Source: Anoplolepis gracilipes
Taxonomy: Eukaryota; Arthropoda; Insecta; Hymenoptera; Formicidae
NCBI RefSeq assembly: GCF_047496725.1
Contig: NC_132986.1
Location: 9,012,031-9,076,030 of the forward strand
Length of the DNA stretch: 64,000 nt
Reading direction: 5' to 3'
Every line of letters begins with the position of its first letter. The first letter of the stretch is position 1. The notes beneath the pieces were generated by a model. That model was not told the DNA's origin and searched no databases. It worked only from the letters and a program-made list of their open reading frames with translations. Made by a program: the position numbers and the translations under genes. Positions 28,672-40,095 of this stretch are shown here, one piece after another.

Positions 28672-28710
28672 GTATATATTGATTATTTTTACATATATTG
28701 ATTATTTTTA
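28672..28710. repeat. Short tandem duplication, about 19-bp unit
   Basis: The unit ATATATTGATTATTTTTAC is repeated about twice. Confidence 0.7.
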
Positions 28711-31700
28711 TTGACTTACTATATCTAGAAAGATTTACAAATTGAGATTCGAATTGTATATTTTAAATAAATTCAACAACTGAAACGTTGCCGTAACAGA
28801 TATTTTCGAATATTCTGCAACTTTATATAGAAATATTTTTCTGCCGAAGGAAAATTAAAGGAGATATTCTAGTAGAGATTCTGTTGGATAAAGTTGTGAA
28901 TCTTGTGGTCTTATATTTCTGAACGAATTAAATTATAACACCAATCGTATATTTATTTAGTTTTAATGTTGAAATAAATCTACTTATTAAAAGAAGAAAG
29001 CACAAATTAAATTACAAATTCAGCACGCAAAATAAATTTTTTTGAGATCTTTGTTTATCTACAAAGATAATAACGCTTGCAAGACGTAACTATAGTCACG
29101 TACTGTAGAAATAGAAGATTAAAGTTATATTAATTTCTAACTTTCGAGCCAATAAACTGTGATATAGAACAAGAACGTTTACTCGCGTTAATGGTGGTGA
29201 CGATTGCATGGGCGTGCGATCGCACGACCTTTTACGAACAAAGGGTGGATGAACAAGTCGATTAGTTTCTTCTGTGTGGAGAAAGTAAAACGTACTACAA
29301 AAAAACGACATGGTTATGAACGCAGCTTTTGCGTGGATCGTGAGACAATAGAAACGCACTCGCCCGAAAACTTGAAGAAAACCAGAGATATAGCGTCTTT
29401 TTTGTAACATAATCTTTTTCTACACCTTTTTGTTATATCCTTATTTAACTTACTTTTATTCTTATTATCTGTCTTTCTGCTTAAAAGGACGCATTTAATA
29501 TGATTATGCTTTTTTATTACATTGCTACTAATATTATAACTGAAATTTAAAATTCAAAATTTGAAATATCGAATATTCTAAGATATTGTATTTCTTTTAC
29601 ATTTTGTATTCATACTTTGGCCTTTTGAATTTTCAATTTAATAGCTTCTCTTTATTTTCAATATTATATTATAATATTTTTTTACAACTAGAAATACTTC
29701 TTCATATTCTAATATTTATTTACCGCTGTTTTGATTTCAATTTTACTTTCAAATTCCTTACATATATCATTCATTATGTATATTTTTATATTGTTGTTAC
29801 ATTCTTTTTATTAATATAGTATATATAATATGCTTTTCATTCAGAGAGAATTGCAATTATTTGATTTCTCTACGGAATAACATAGAGAATCAGTTCTTCT
29901 TACAAGAAAAATATTTCTTTTAGATTTTGATGAGTTTTGAATATATTGTAGTTCAGGTCTCAAAATAAGAGAGAGAAATACATATTTTTTTTATTTATTC
30001 TTCTAAAATCGTAAAAAGGATGAAATACTCTTATAAATGTAAAAATATGTATTTTTTATTTTGACATAAAATTACAATATATGTATATTTAAAGCTCATC
30101 AAAATTGGAGGGATATATTTACATTATTTTTTTTCTCAGACAGAGGCACGATGAGACGAAATTGAAGGATACATTGGAATTTCTAATACACAATTTAACG
30201 CTTATCGCATTCATTTTTTAGTCAATTTGATCGATTGATCGATCTTGTTAAGAACTCTCGTAGCGACGCATTGTTTCACGAAATATCGCAAGACTCCTGA
30301 CTAGCATGGGTAGTATCATTGGCATTCAAACGCGATCTCATGCATACTGCATAGAATGTAAAACGGCTTACAGGAACAATGACGTCAGTATCGTATACTG
30401 AGAAAGGGTTTAGAAGGAGGAATGAGGGGAGTGGTGAGATCGAATCTTGTTTGTCGGCGGTCATTGCATTACACGCCGGACGTGTGTGACACAGATAGAA
30501 TTAACACTTTACATTCTATTTTCCTCTGGGGTGAAACGTGCATCTTTCTGACTGCATCAAGACTTTGAACCAACGTCAGTATGCTTTCGACATACGTTTT
30601 TCATATAAAAACCTACGATTCTACTGTAATTTACATTTAAACGGATTTTATTTTACAATGCATTCTCTTTTGCAAAACATCTGATTTTAATCTTACACTA
30701 TTTTTTATGTGTCATACATTAACTTTTTAGCTTTCTTTTTACAGTTTTATTTTATGTACATAGATACATTTATTAGATTAATCATTTTTATCGCCCCTGT
30801 CGAAAGACCGGGGTATTTTCAAATTAATAACTTTTTTTATTTTAACAATATTATTGATTTCTTTAGGGAGAAATAAAAAATATTTTTTCTTCTTTCAGTA
30901 TTCTTTAAAAAATAATTTCTGATCAATTTTTACTCAAAAACTACTCACGAACTAACTGTATTATGAGTATTTTATCTATTTGATATCATATATTGTCAAT
31001 TTGATATAATATTTTAATGAATGAAGAACTCCGCGCACTGCATCTATCAGTTAGTAGTAATTCTTATTAAACGAGAAAAATAATTTTGTCATTAAAACTG
31101 ATATGTTTAAAGATCTTTATTATTTATAATTTTTATTTTGTTATTTAGAATTTGCCAATATATTTCTTCTCTCTTGTCAAAAACCAACATAAAATTAAAT
31201 TTTTTAAATTGTTATTCTTATTAAATCTAATATTAAGAAAAACATGATATTGTTTTGAAACATCAAGAATCAGTACTTTAAAAAATTTAACAAGATTCGT
31301 TAAAGTAATGATTTATAGTTATCTTGATTCTGACTTTCATTTGGATATTCGTGCTATAATAAAAAAAGAGTTAAATAAAAAGTAAATTTATATTGCTTTG
31401 AATGTGCACACGAGTTTTTATGTATTTAGAGTAATAGAATAAGCACTTATGCAGGTCAACTGTTTCTTTTAGTTACCGATTCCTTGACTAACATTGAGAA
31501 ATTCACACTGAAGAGATTAGCATTGAAAGAGGTGAGTTAGTTGAGATTAATTATCACGCAGTGAGACGAATAATGGCAAGCAACGACCCGTGAGATTAGT
31601 GGTCTTTAATTGACGCTGTTGTGATACACAAATAGAAGCAATAACAACAGATATAATAACAGTATAACGACCTGTGTATTCAGGTTAAACATGGGTGTCT

Positions 31701-33649
31701 ATTGGATGTCCTTCGGCAATCGATGCATAGGGAGTGTCAAGATGACTGATCTTTATGTATGAAAATACCATTGTTGTCCAGCTAAGCTTAAAGCCTGATA
31801 GTAAATAATACTTGTTTGTGTTTGTTAACCATTACATGATAACTGAAGCTAAGTCAATAATCCGTAACATCATGCAAATTAATTACAGTTTATCATATAA
31901 GAGTAACGTCTGCTATATATTTTGCAGAAAAATAGAAATTTAAAAAAAAAATTATTATGGATACTATATTATACCTTTACTTAATAAATCGTCTAATTTC
32001 CATTATTATTAAATAGACGTTCTTTTATGATAAACTTTATATCATAATTTATTAGCAAGCAATTTAAACTACAGTTCAAACTTATATGAATTGAAAGACA
32101 ATCTTTGTAATATAAAGAGAACACGCAAGTGAATGGAAGGGTATTGGACTAGGGCTTTTTAAAATACTTTTGAAATTAGAAACTCTTCCACCATTAAGAT
32201 TCCGATATTTTATTTAACTTTTTTTGCAGAAAGAAGAAAGTTAATTAATATTTAGTACAAAATATTGAAGGAGAAAAAACCCGAACATTTTCTTAAGATA
32301 ATTTGTTGCTGAAAAAATACGCACGTTGTACGATAAAAAGAATAAGAGGGTCGAAGTATCCCGAAAAATTAATTTTATTCAGAAGTTTTTGCGCGGCTTG
32401 ATCGTGAGATTCTTTGGTGATGATTTATGCTTTCATTTTGCTCTCTAATTCCGTTGCTTTGATCGGCATTATCGCCAGCCGGAAGTTCTTCGTCGATTTA
32501 TCGCTTGACTTTTATCACTATAATGAAACCATGCGTCCTTGTTACAGTGATCCATAAAAGACTCATATGCGAACATAACACAAAAATGCAAAATACGAGA
32601 ATAGAGTGAAACAAAAAATCACTTTATAAAATTTGTTACATATGGATAATTACTGTTACATAGTAATATTAAAATTTGTTACATTAATAGATAATTAATT
32701 GGAATTATTGTCACTAATATTACTCTATGGTATGATTTTGTTTGTTAACAGACGCATAAAATATTTTTGCTATATATATATATTGTTGATATATGTAATT
32801 ATAATAAAATAGGAAAAACACGAGAAAAACAGAATAGAAGGTGATAAAAGCAAAGACAAAATGATTTTGAAATATTTGTACGAACATTCTCACCTGTCAT
32901 TTTCTTTCTTTTTCTATGAATTTCACAATTCTTGCGATTTTATGTCTCTGTTCATATATCCGTGAAGAACGATGGGAACATATGCAGCTGATTACCGTTA
33001 CAAGGACTCATTTGCCTCAACGGAAATAAGTATGAATCGCGTAACCATCGCTGCAACAGATTGAAATCTGCAAGTTGATGAGCAAAGCGGGATTAAGTAT
33101 TTCACGGAAAAGCAGATGTTTCTGATTAGCATGAATAATTGTTATCTCCTGACGCTCTAATTATCTAATAAGTTGACAAGCATCCAAGAAACGTTGAAGT
33201 CTGAGAGACAAAGACATTACTGAATATTTTTATAGTAGTACGTAATAAAATAAAGCATAAAAGTATAACGTAACACAAAGCACAATTAGCATGTATTTGC
33301 TATAAATAAATTGTAAATTTAAAAGATAAAAAATTCTCTTAAAATATTATATTCTTTTAAAATATTAATAAAGATCATATATTACTAGAGATAATAAATA
33401 GAATATTATCTCATTTATTCAAAAGAAAATAAGCAACAAAGTATATACGACAAACTTCTATAGACAAAATTTACAATTTTAATACAAATGGTTGATATAA
33501 GCATGCCTAGATACTTTATTGACAATTAAATTTAAATATTACATACTTTTGCAAATAAAGATCATTATTTCGCTATCCGCGAAATTGTCAGTAGATAGAA
33601 ATAATTTTGAATTGGTGTCGTCCCCCCTCCCACCGTCACAATCTGCCAA

Positions 33650-33996
33650 TAGACGTTGCTTAAAACTCTTAGTCATCTTTCAAATTGAAATTTTGTGATA
33701 GTGCGAAAGAGAACGATCGAAGTGTCATGACGAGCAAAATCGATGTCGCTAGAGAGAGTCAGGATAGATAAATCGTATTATTTAGGATTAAAAATACTGA
33801 ATACTTTAGTCGAACGAAAATACATACATATACGTTTCCTCTTATCGAAGAGAACAAGTTGTGTTCGTGACATAGCGAAGACATTTTCGAAGAATATCTG
33901 TGCTGGATCATTGTGGATTGTTGGCATTGGATTGACGCTCTGGGAAGACGCAATCTGAATTTTCGATTTTCTTGAGACATTGATCCTGCGAAAGAG
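33650..33996 (+). other. Probable 5' untranslated exon of the gene at 35660
   Basis: A GC-richer patch ends at AAAGAG|GTGAGT (GT at 33997), an excellent donor match. The next good acceptor, CCTTCTAG at 35576, lies 84 bases before the ATG of the large coding exon, giving an inferred 1580-base intron (33997-35576). An in-frame TAG at 35633-35635 separates this exon from the coding start, so it would be untranslated. The 71-residue ORF inside it (33743-33958) crosses no splice site sensibly and is probably not used. The 5' boundary is a guess. Confidence 0.35.
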
Positions 33997-34218
33997 GTGA
34001 GTGTTGCATTGAAGCCGATAAACTTTGAGAATATTTGCTTTGAAGCTTTGAATACTGAGAGGATTATTGAGGGATAACAAGAATATTGAGAATATTAGGG
34101 AACTAAGAAAGTTTATATGATTTTAATAAATATACATATTTTTTAAATATTGTCATTTTTAATACATTTAATATTTTTATAAATTTTATTTTATCATGTA
34201 AGAGAAATAAAATTATAT

Positions 34219-34222
<4 letters not shown>

Positions 34223-34264
<42 letters not shown>
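34223..34264. repeat. (AT)n microsatellite
   Basis: About 42 bases of AT repeat inside the inferred 5' intron. Confidence 0.95.
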
Positions 34265-34270
<6 letters not shown>

Positions 34271-35063
34271 ACATACAGTAATTTATGTAAACATATAAAT
34301 TTATTTGCAATGCGATGAGAAAAATATGCATTCGAATCTAAAATACTTTTCTTAAAGCTGCATCACACAGCAGTGACACGTTTTACTTGATCCCGTTGCA
34401 AAAAAGTAAATATTAAAAATTGCACAAATTTTCTTAGCTATCTAATATTTTTTTTTATTATTGATTATATTTATTTGATATACATTATGTATCGAATATT
34501 TTATAATATATATTTTAATACATACATTTCTATTCCTTACTGTTTCTGTTTTTGTTGTTTATCTTTTCGTTATATTATTGTGCTGGCTTTCGTTCTCTGA
34601 AAAGGATTTAGTTGTATATATTTTCCTTGCTTATTCTTTTATTTGTTTGTGTTCTTTTGTTTACTTATCTGCTTACAAACCATGTTGCCGAAAACGACTG
34701 ACTTAACTTACATAAAACTTTCAACGGTCTTTGTTATTTATTTAAACATAAATTTAAAATTTGGAGAAAAAGTTTGTAACAAACTTTTTCTTGTGTAACA
34801 AACTCAATTAAACACTTGGACAATACAATATTTATAAAAATTTTACGAAATTAATAAAAAAGAATCAAATAGACACACATTTTTTTTATAGAAACATGTG
34901 TAGGAAATAAAGTAAAACATTGCTCGCATTATTATTATTCATAAAATAGCTCTATATATTATTATTATTTATAAAATAATAGCAAAATATACATATTGAG
35001 CAAAAAATGTGAAAATGCTAATATATTTTAATTATTATTTTTAAATTACAAAAACTCTCTTTT

Positions 35064-35101
<38 letters not shown>
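35064..35101. repeat. (CT)n microsatellite
   Basis: About 38 bases of CT repeat inside the inferred 5' intron of the gene at 35660. Confidence 0.95.
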
Positions 35102-35102
<1 letters not shown>

Positions 35103-35659
35103 TCCTAAGAATTTAGAATCTTTTGAATCCTTTTTTTCTATTTAATAGAAAAGAAGTAAATGTTATATCTCGTAACTTTAATCGAAGTTAAAATAAATTT
35201 TTGTTATTCTTTTTAATTTTGCCGAAGTTTTATAAGTACATCTCTTATTTATTTCTTAAAACTTTAAATACGTATTTGCAAGATTTAACTATTTGCTGTC
35301 AGTACATGTATTTAAATTTGCAATATTACAAGAAAGATTCATATTAAAGGAAAGGAAGTCATTAAATAATTAAATAATAATTTTCACACTTTTTCTTGAA
35401 ACATAACATAATAAAAAATGCATTTATAATTAATATTTTTATAGAAAAAAGTAGAAAAATTAATTGTTTTTCTTAATCGTGAACATGTGCTTAGATGCTA
35501 TCGAAATATTAGTCGCCTGTTTTTCCTAATGGACGTATAAGATTTAAACAAAATTTTCTTCCGTTTTTCCTTCTAGTTCCGCATCGATAAGTCGAGGATA
35601 CTTTATTGCACTTACCCAAGGTGTAGAAACTTTAGCAAATTTTTAATCGCCAGCAAAAT

Positions 35660-37491
35660 ATGGCTGCGTTTAATGGAGTTCGTGTACTGCCAGATATACC
35701 GAAGATTGAAACTTTAATTCAAGAATTCAAGACAGACCTCAGATCGTCTAGTCGCCAGGACACCGTTTCCGAGTCGTCGACTTCAAGCAGTGGCAGCTTT
35801 GTCAAAAAGATTATCGAAGCTTACGAGTCGAATGTTAGAGTATCTATTGAAAATGCTGAGCAGAAACACGCTAGCAAAAGATCCGGTCTTTTTAAGCTTC
35901 ACACCATCCAAAACCAGAAAAACGAAAAGAGTGATTCAACTCCCTCGATATGCGGTGAACTCGGCAGCTTGCGACGTTGGACTAGTTTTAAAAATACACC
36001 CGAGATATCTTTCGTTTCTTCTATCAAGAAGAACGATCTCGAAGACGATTTCGTGATATCTAATCAATACCATTGTAAGAACGACAAAAAGTCAGACATT
36101 TTAAGGACATGGTCGGAAATCTCTTCCAAGATAAATAGGCATAATTTTATGAGAGAGATGACAAATAATATTTGGTCCAATTTCTCGAAAAAAAGCGAAA
36201 TGGAGACCCCGCAGAAGAGAAGTCAATTTTGCAGTCCCCCGGAAAGCGAGAAGAAACGTAAATCAAAAAATCATATGCCACTGATTTGTTCGAGTCCTTT
36301 GGAGGATGTTAACGATAAGGATACCGAATATGACGAAGATCCTCTTGACGATATCTTGACGAATTCTCGTGACTCGAGCAATAATAGCAATAATAGTTAC
36401 AAAAACTTGCAAGGCGACTTGTATGATTTTGAGAGCAAAAAATTGCAATTTGAATTATCTTCAACATCATCGCAATCATTGAATTCTTCCTTGAGGTCGT
36501 CACACGATGACATATCGAGCACAGATAGTTATACCAATGACAGTTTGCTGTTAGAATCGTCCTTTCAAGACATCACCGTTCTAGCTTCTAAAGACGTTTT
36601 AAACGATCGCGAAAATTCTCAGGCCGTGGAACAGATATTAAAATCCTCCTCCGATTTTAATCGGGAATCACCGCGAGTGATCGACGTTTCGAAGCGACCA
36701 ATTAAAATTGACAACGATACGTCCTTGACGTGGATACCGGTGGACCAGAAGTTGCCGCAAAAGAAGTCATTGAAGAAGTTGATGTCAATGTTTAATCGAG
36801 CTAAGCAATTATTAAACAAGAAAATCGGCAAGAAATTGAAGGAGAAGCAGTTGAAAAAGCGATATATTTTTGATTCCGGATTTATCGAACAATGTCCGTC
36901 ATCTTCCTCTTCCCAACAATCCTGGCACTCTGATGCCGATCACGTCGACGACGAGCCATCGACACTGCCGACCTTCGGAACATTTGGCCGCCCGAAATGC
37001 GTCAGGGAGCATCGCACTGAGAAGACGGTCAAGAATCGCATGATGTTGACCGAAATACTTGATGCTCCAAAGCTCGCAAGTGATTTTGTATCTTTCGATC
37101 CGAATCCCCGGACATTCTCGCGCAAAGCTTCCTCGAGCAAAGAGAACCATCAGGATGTAGAACCCTCCTCGAGAAGCACTAGCATTGCGAGTTTTTCAAA
37201 GTCGAGGGTTTTTTGCAAATATCCGTTGCTTCCTAAGCACCCCCATTTGATTCATAGCAGCATCCCCAAGCATCCCTTTGTTGCGCCGACGAAAATGGAT
37301 CAAATAGAGAGGGAAGCGACGGCAGAGAAAGCGATGCAGTATGACGAAAGAATCGAACAAAAACCTGTGCTTGAACCGAAATGTTCGAGCACGTTGCCCA
37401 TACCTGTGCCTCAATCTACGTTAAACATCTCGTATCCCAGGAGGTCTGAATGCACGGATTCACCTACGAGTAGCAACTATGATACACCAAA
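35660..37491 (+). CDS. Uncharacterised disordered protein, main coding exon
   Basis: Seen: one exon encodes 610 residues starting MAAFNGVRVLPDIPKIETL. The start is supported by an in-frame TAG 25 bases upstream and a good context (AAAATATGG). The protein is Ser-rich and charged, with no signal peptide or membrane helix. Landmarks: an N-terminal amphipathic stretch (KIETLIQEFKTDL), polyserine runs near residues 40-48 and 416, an acidic block (DTEYDEDPLDDIL), and a lysine-rich helical stretch near 367-401 (KKLMSMFNRAKQLLNKKIGK). It ends SSNYDTP. Without splicing it would stop one codon later (K then TAA), but the last codon sits in AAA|GTAATT and the next exon joins in the same phase, giving 692 residues in total. 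The family is not recognised; disorder and motifs suggest a scaffold or adaptor. Coding status is very secure, function is not. Confidence 0.93.
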
Positions 37492-37858
37492 GTAATTATA
37501 TAATAATAATAACATATATATTTATTTATTAATAATATATATTATAAAATTTTTAATAGTATAAGTATGTATACGTATATTAGAATATATAATAATTATA
37601 CATATAGCGATGTGATATAAAGCAAAGAAGATAACTTAATTTTGATGTTTTTTACTATTTTTATTCTTTACTACATACGCGTAAGGATGAAATGTATAGG
37701 TAATAGGATATATATATATAATAAATAAAATAAATATATATAATAAATAAAATAAAAAAACACTGTCTTTAAATAATACTAACTATTACATAATGCACAT
37801 TTTTTTCAGCGCAATTGATTACTTTAAAATTAATAAATGCATATATAATACATTGCAG
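37492..37858 (+). other. Intron of the gene at 35660, with a competing acceptor
   Basis: Phase-2 intron, donor GTAATT at 37492 and acceptor ATTGCAG ending 37858. A second acceptor with a better pyrimidine tract (TTTTTTCAG) ends at 37809. Using it keeps the phase but reads into a stop at 37928 after about 39 residues, giving a shorter, less protein-like tail. Repeated AATAAA hexamers around 37720-37760 could also allow intronic polyadenylation and the 611-residue form. Confidence 0.7.
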
Positions 37859-38105
37859 TTTGCACAAATCAACATCCGCGTTCGACGAAGTCGTTTTTCG
37901 TCGACGGGCATCCGCCTACGATGTTCCTAGATGTTCTTGGTTGTCTAGCCTTACAATGGATTCCTCGCCTCCTGTTTATGGTGATAACCTGTACGAGGAA
38001 ATTGTGCCTTGCAAGCCTCGTTTTGCCACCGTGAGTCCGAAGAACTTAAGATTTTTCATATCTCAGGAAAAATCACGAGCGATCGAAAAAAGCATTGACA
38101 GCTAA
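37859..38105 (+). CDS. Final coding exon of the gene at 35660, with YDVP and YEEI motifs
   Basis: Seen: joining AA (37490-37491) to T (37859) makes an Asn codon, and the frame then stays open for 81 codons to TAA at 38103. The segment includes RRRASAYDVPRCSW (residues 625-638 of the joined protein) and VYGDNLYEEIVPCKPRF (650-666). With YDTP at the end of the previous exon this gives three tyrosines in known SH2-ligand contexts: YDTP and YDVP match the YxxP pattern bound by Crk-type SH2 domains, and YEEI is the optimal Src-family ligand. RRRAS fits a basophilic kinase site. The phase match and motif cluster make the exon likely, although its acceptor has a weak pyrimidine tract. SH2 binding is inference. 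Confidence 0.75.
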
Positions 38106-39993
38106 AAGAGTATTGGAAGTACTTTCTTCTGAAAAAAATTTTTCATAGGGTTAGTGATTAATTAACTCGTACTTCATTTAAAGATAAATCTTCTTTCTCA
38201 CTTTTCTTAATGAAACGCCTTAATTGTTAAATATATTTAAATTGTACGGAAATAACGTCTTTGCTATTAGTTTGTCAAATTTTTAATCGAAGATTGTTTA
38301 TTGAAAATTAATATATAATTAATTTATAATTATTTATGATTTATAATTAAAACTAAAAAACAGTCGAAAGATTATTAATACACGGATTTGTCGCATTAAT
38401 TTAGAGACATGTTGATATTAAGTGACACCAAATTCCAGAGCACTGTTTTATAATTTATCTCGTTATAATTTAATTTATTCTCACAAACGATTTTAATCCG
38501 ATATTTTGATTAATGACTGAATTTGCTTAATGATTTAATACGACTTCTATGATAATACTCAGCGAAGTTGAATCCTGAATCTTCAGGAAACGTGTGTGTT
38601 TCCCTCAATCATTGTATTTTATAACTCTAATTTCAATAACTAGATTATTCTCGCATGACTAAAACGCAATTAAGAGAATTGTGTTAATTAAAAATAAGTT
38701 CTGGAAAATTAAAAATTTTACTTGCATGTGTCATTTCGTTCGTTCCTTTTGAAAATGTCACGCGAACACTTAGAGAGATTTTCATTAAATGTGATAATGT
38801 CACTTGCAATTTCATTTCTGCAAATTTTCTACCGGAAAAAACATAATAACATTTCACTCGTACGTTGTAAATACCGCGTGACAAATTTGCACGCAAAATT
38901 ACATTTATTTTTTAATCTTTTACTTTTTTATAAAATCTTATTTGATATAAATCTTTAGGTCTTGCCGCATCGTACGCAAAAGGAAAAAGAACTTTTACAT
39001 TTGCAAAGAAGTTTTCTATTTACTTTTATATGTCTCTGTCTATAAAATTCGTAGCTTTCAATCTGCGACAAGTTCATGATATCGCGAAAATCTCGGTCAT
39101 TTTTCGCGAAATGACAAAGATTTGTTCAAAAGACTTGATAACATTGTGCAAACGTAGGGCGATGTCATGTAATGCCACTCATAGACGAAAATGCGCTTGT
39201 CGAGTCTTTCGTATTTCTTACGGAAATATCGAAAAAGATCTCGAGTAGCATCGAATAGACTGTCATTTATACAATAATAATTTGATAGTTCATGACGTAG
39301 GAACCTGTCGATATGTTGCGATTTTCTTACAGTAACGTTTTGATATAATACACGCAATTATTAATTGCACATATTGATATGCGTTCAAGAAATTAGTATA
39401 ATAATTTTTAATAATATTTTTTATATTTGTATTTGTATACACTTTAAATATTTCCTTTTTTTTATAATATCTGGGTTGCCGTTTTCGTTCCAATAAATGT
39501 AATATATATTGTATTCCAAATAGAAAGTGAGTTATTATTTACAATTTTATAATACAAATGTTAAATAATTCCGACATCTATATAAATCGTATAAACCCTT
39601 TGATTGTTTCCTTCATCATTATTTATAATTATTTAGTAAATAAAATTTTTAAGAAATCGTAATAAACATTCTGACAAATTATTTGCACAGATTATGTAAA
39701 TTTTTTTTTATCTGATGTGTATATGAAAAATTGTAATTTTTTTTTAAACTTTCAACTTTTTTTAGTTAGAAATATTTGAATGTTTTTCTTTGCAATGTTT
39801 AAACCTAGAATTAATGACATGTGCGGGAACCCATATTGTCGTAAGATGCTTATAAGATGTAACTGTCGCGCGAGTAACAGGACGAAATCGTCGTAAATTT
39901 ATGCCTGACGGTCGATGTCAGGGCGATTTGCATGAAATTCGCTTCGCTTCGGGTGTGGTATAACGTTCATAACAACAACTATCCGACATACAG
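38106..39993. other. 3' flank of the gene at 35660, then intergenic DNA
   Basis: AT-rich sequence after the stop at 38105. No AATAAA is seen in the first few hundred bases, so the polyadenylation site is not located. Short open frames at 38684-38958 and 39030-39357 occur on both strands and look incidental. GC content rises from about 39830 towards the candidate exon at 39994. Confidence 0.5.
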
Positions 39994-40095
39994 ATGGCGG
40001 ATGTGCAGGACAAGGACGAGAATGTATATTTGACTGGCAGAAAGAAGATTCTGTCGCGTTGTAATGCAAAGGAAATTGCGCGTGGAAACGAGGCG
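39994..40095 (+). CDS. Candidate first coding exon, 34 residues
   Basis: Seen: ACAGATGG gives a good start context. The frame encodes MADVQDKDENVYLTGRKKIL followed by SRCNAKEIARGNEA, then reaches GAGGCG|GTGAGA, a good donor in phase 0. Local GC content is well above background and a CpG-containing stretch upstream (39830-39990) would fit a promoter. Without splicing the frame ends at 51 residues. The charged, lysine-rich start looks like a soluble protein. No downstream exon was found with confidence and the family is not recognised. Confidence 0.37.

Larger units (their letters stand above)
20605..33599. other. AT-rich non-coding DNA, no gene recognised
   Basis: About 13 kb in which I find no gene. 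Short open frames at 21296-21520, 22106-22291, 24707-25240, 25280-25585, 29096-29410 and 30276-30464 overlap others on the opposite strand and show no domain, splice pattern or start context worth calling. GC-richer patches at 21300-21500, 29160-29390, 30240-30480 and 32390-32560 contain stops in most frames. Microsatellites are listed separately. Confidence 0.5.

Noticed and set aside
35790..37414. Short frames on both strands within the large exon at 35660
   Set aside because: Shadows of the 610-codon frame, with no independent start or conservation evidence.
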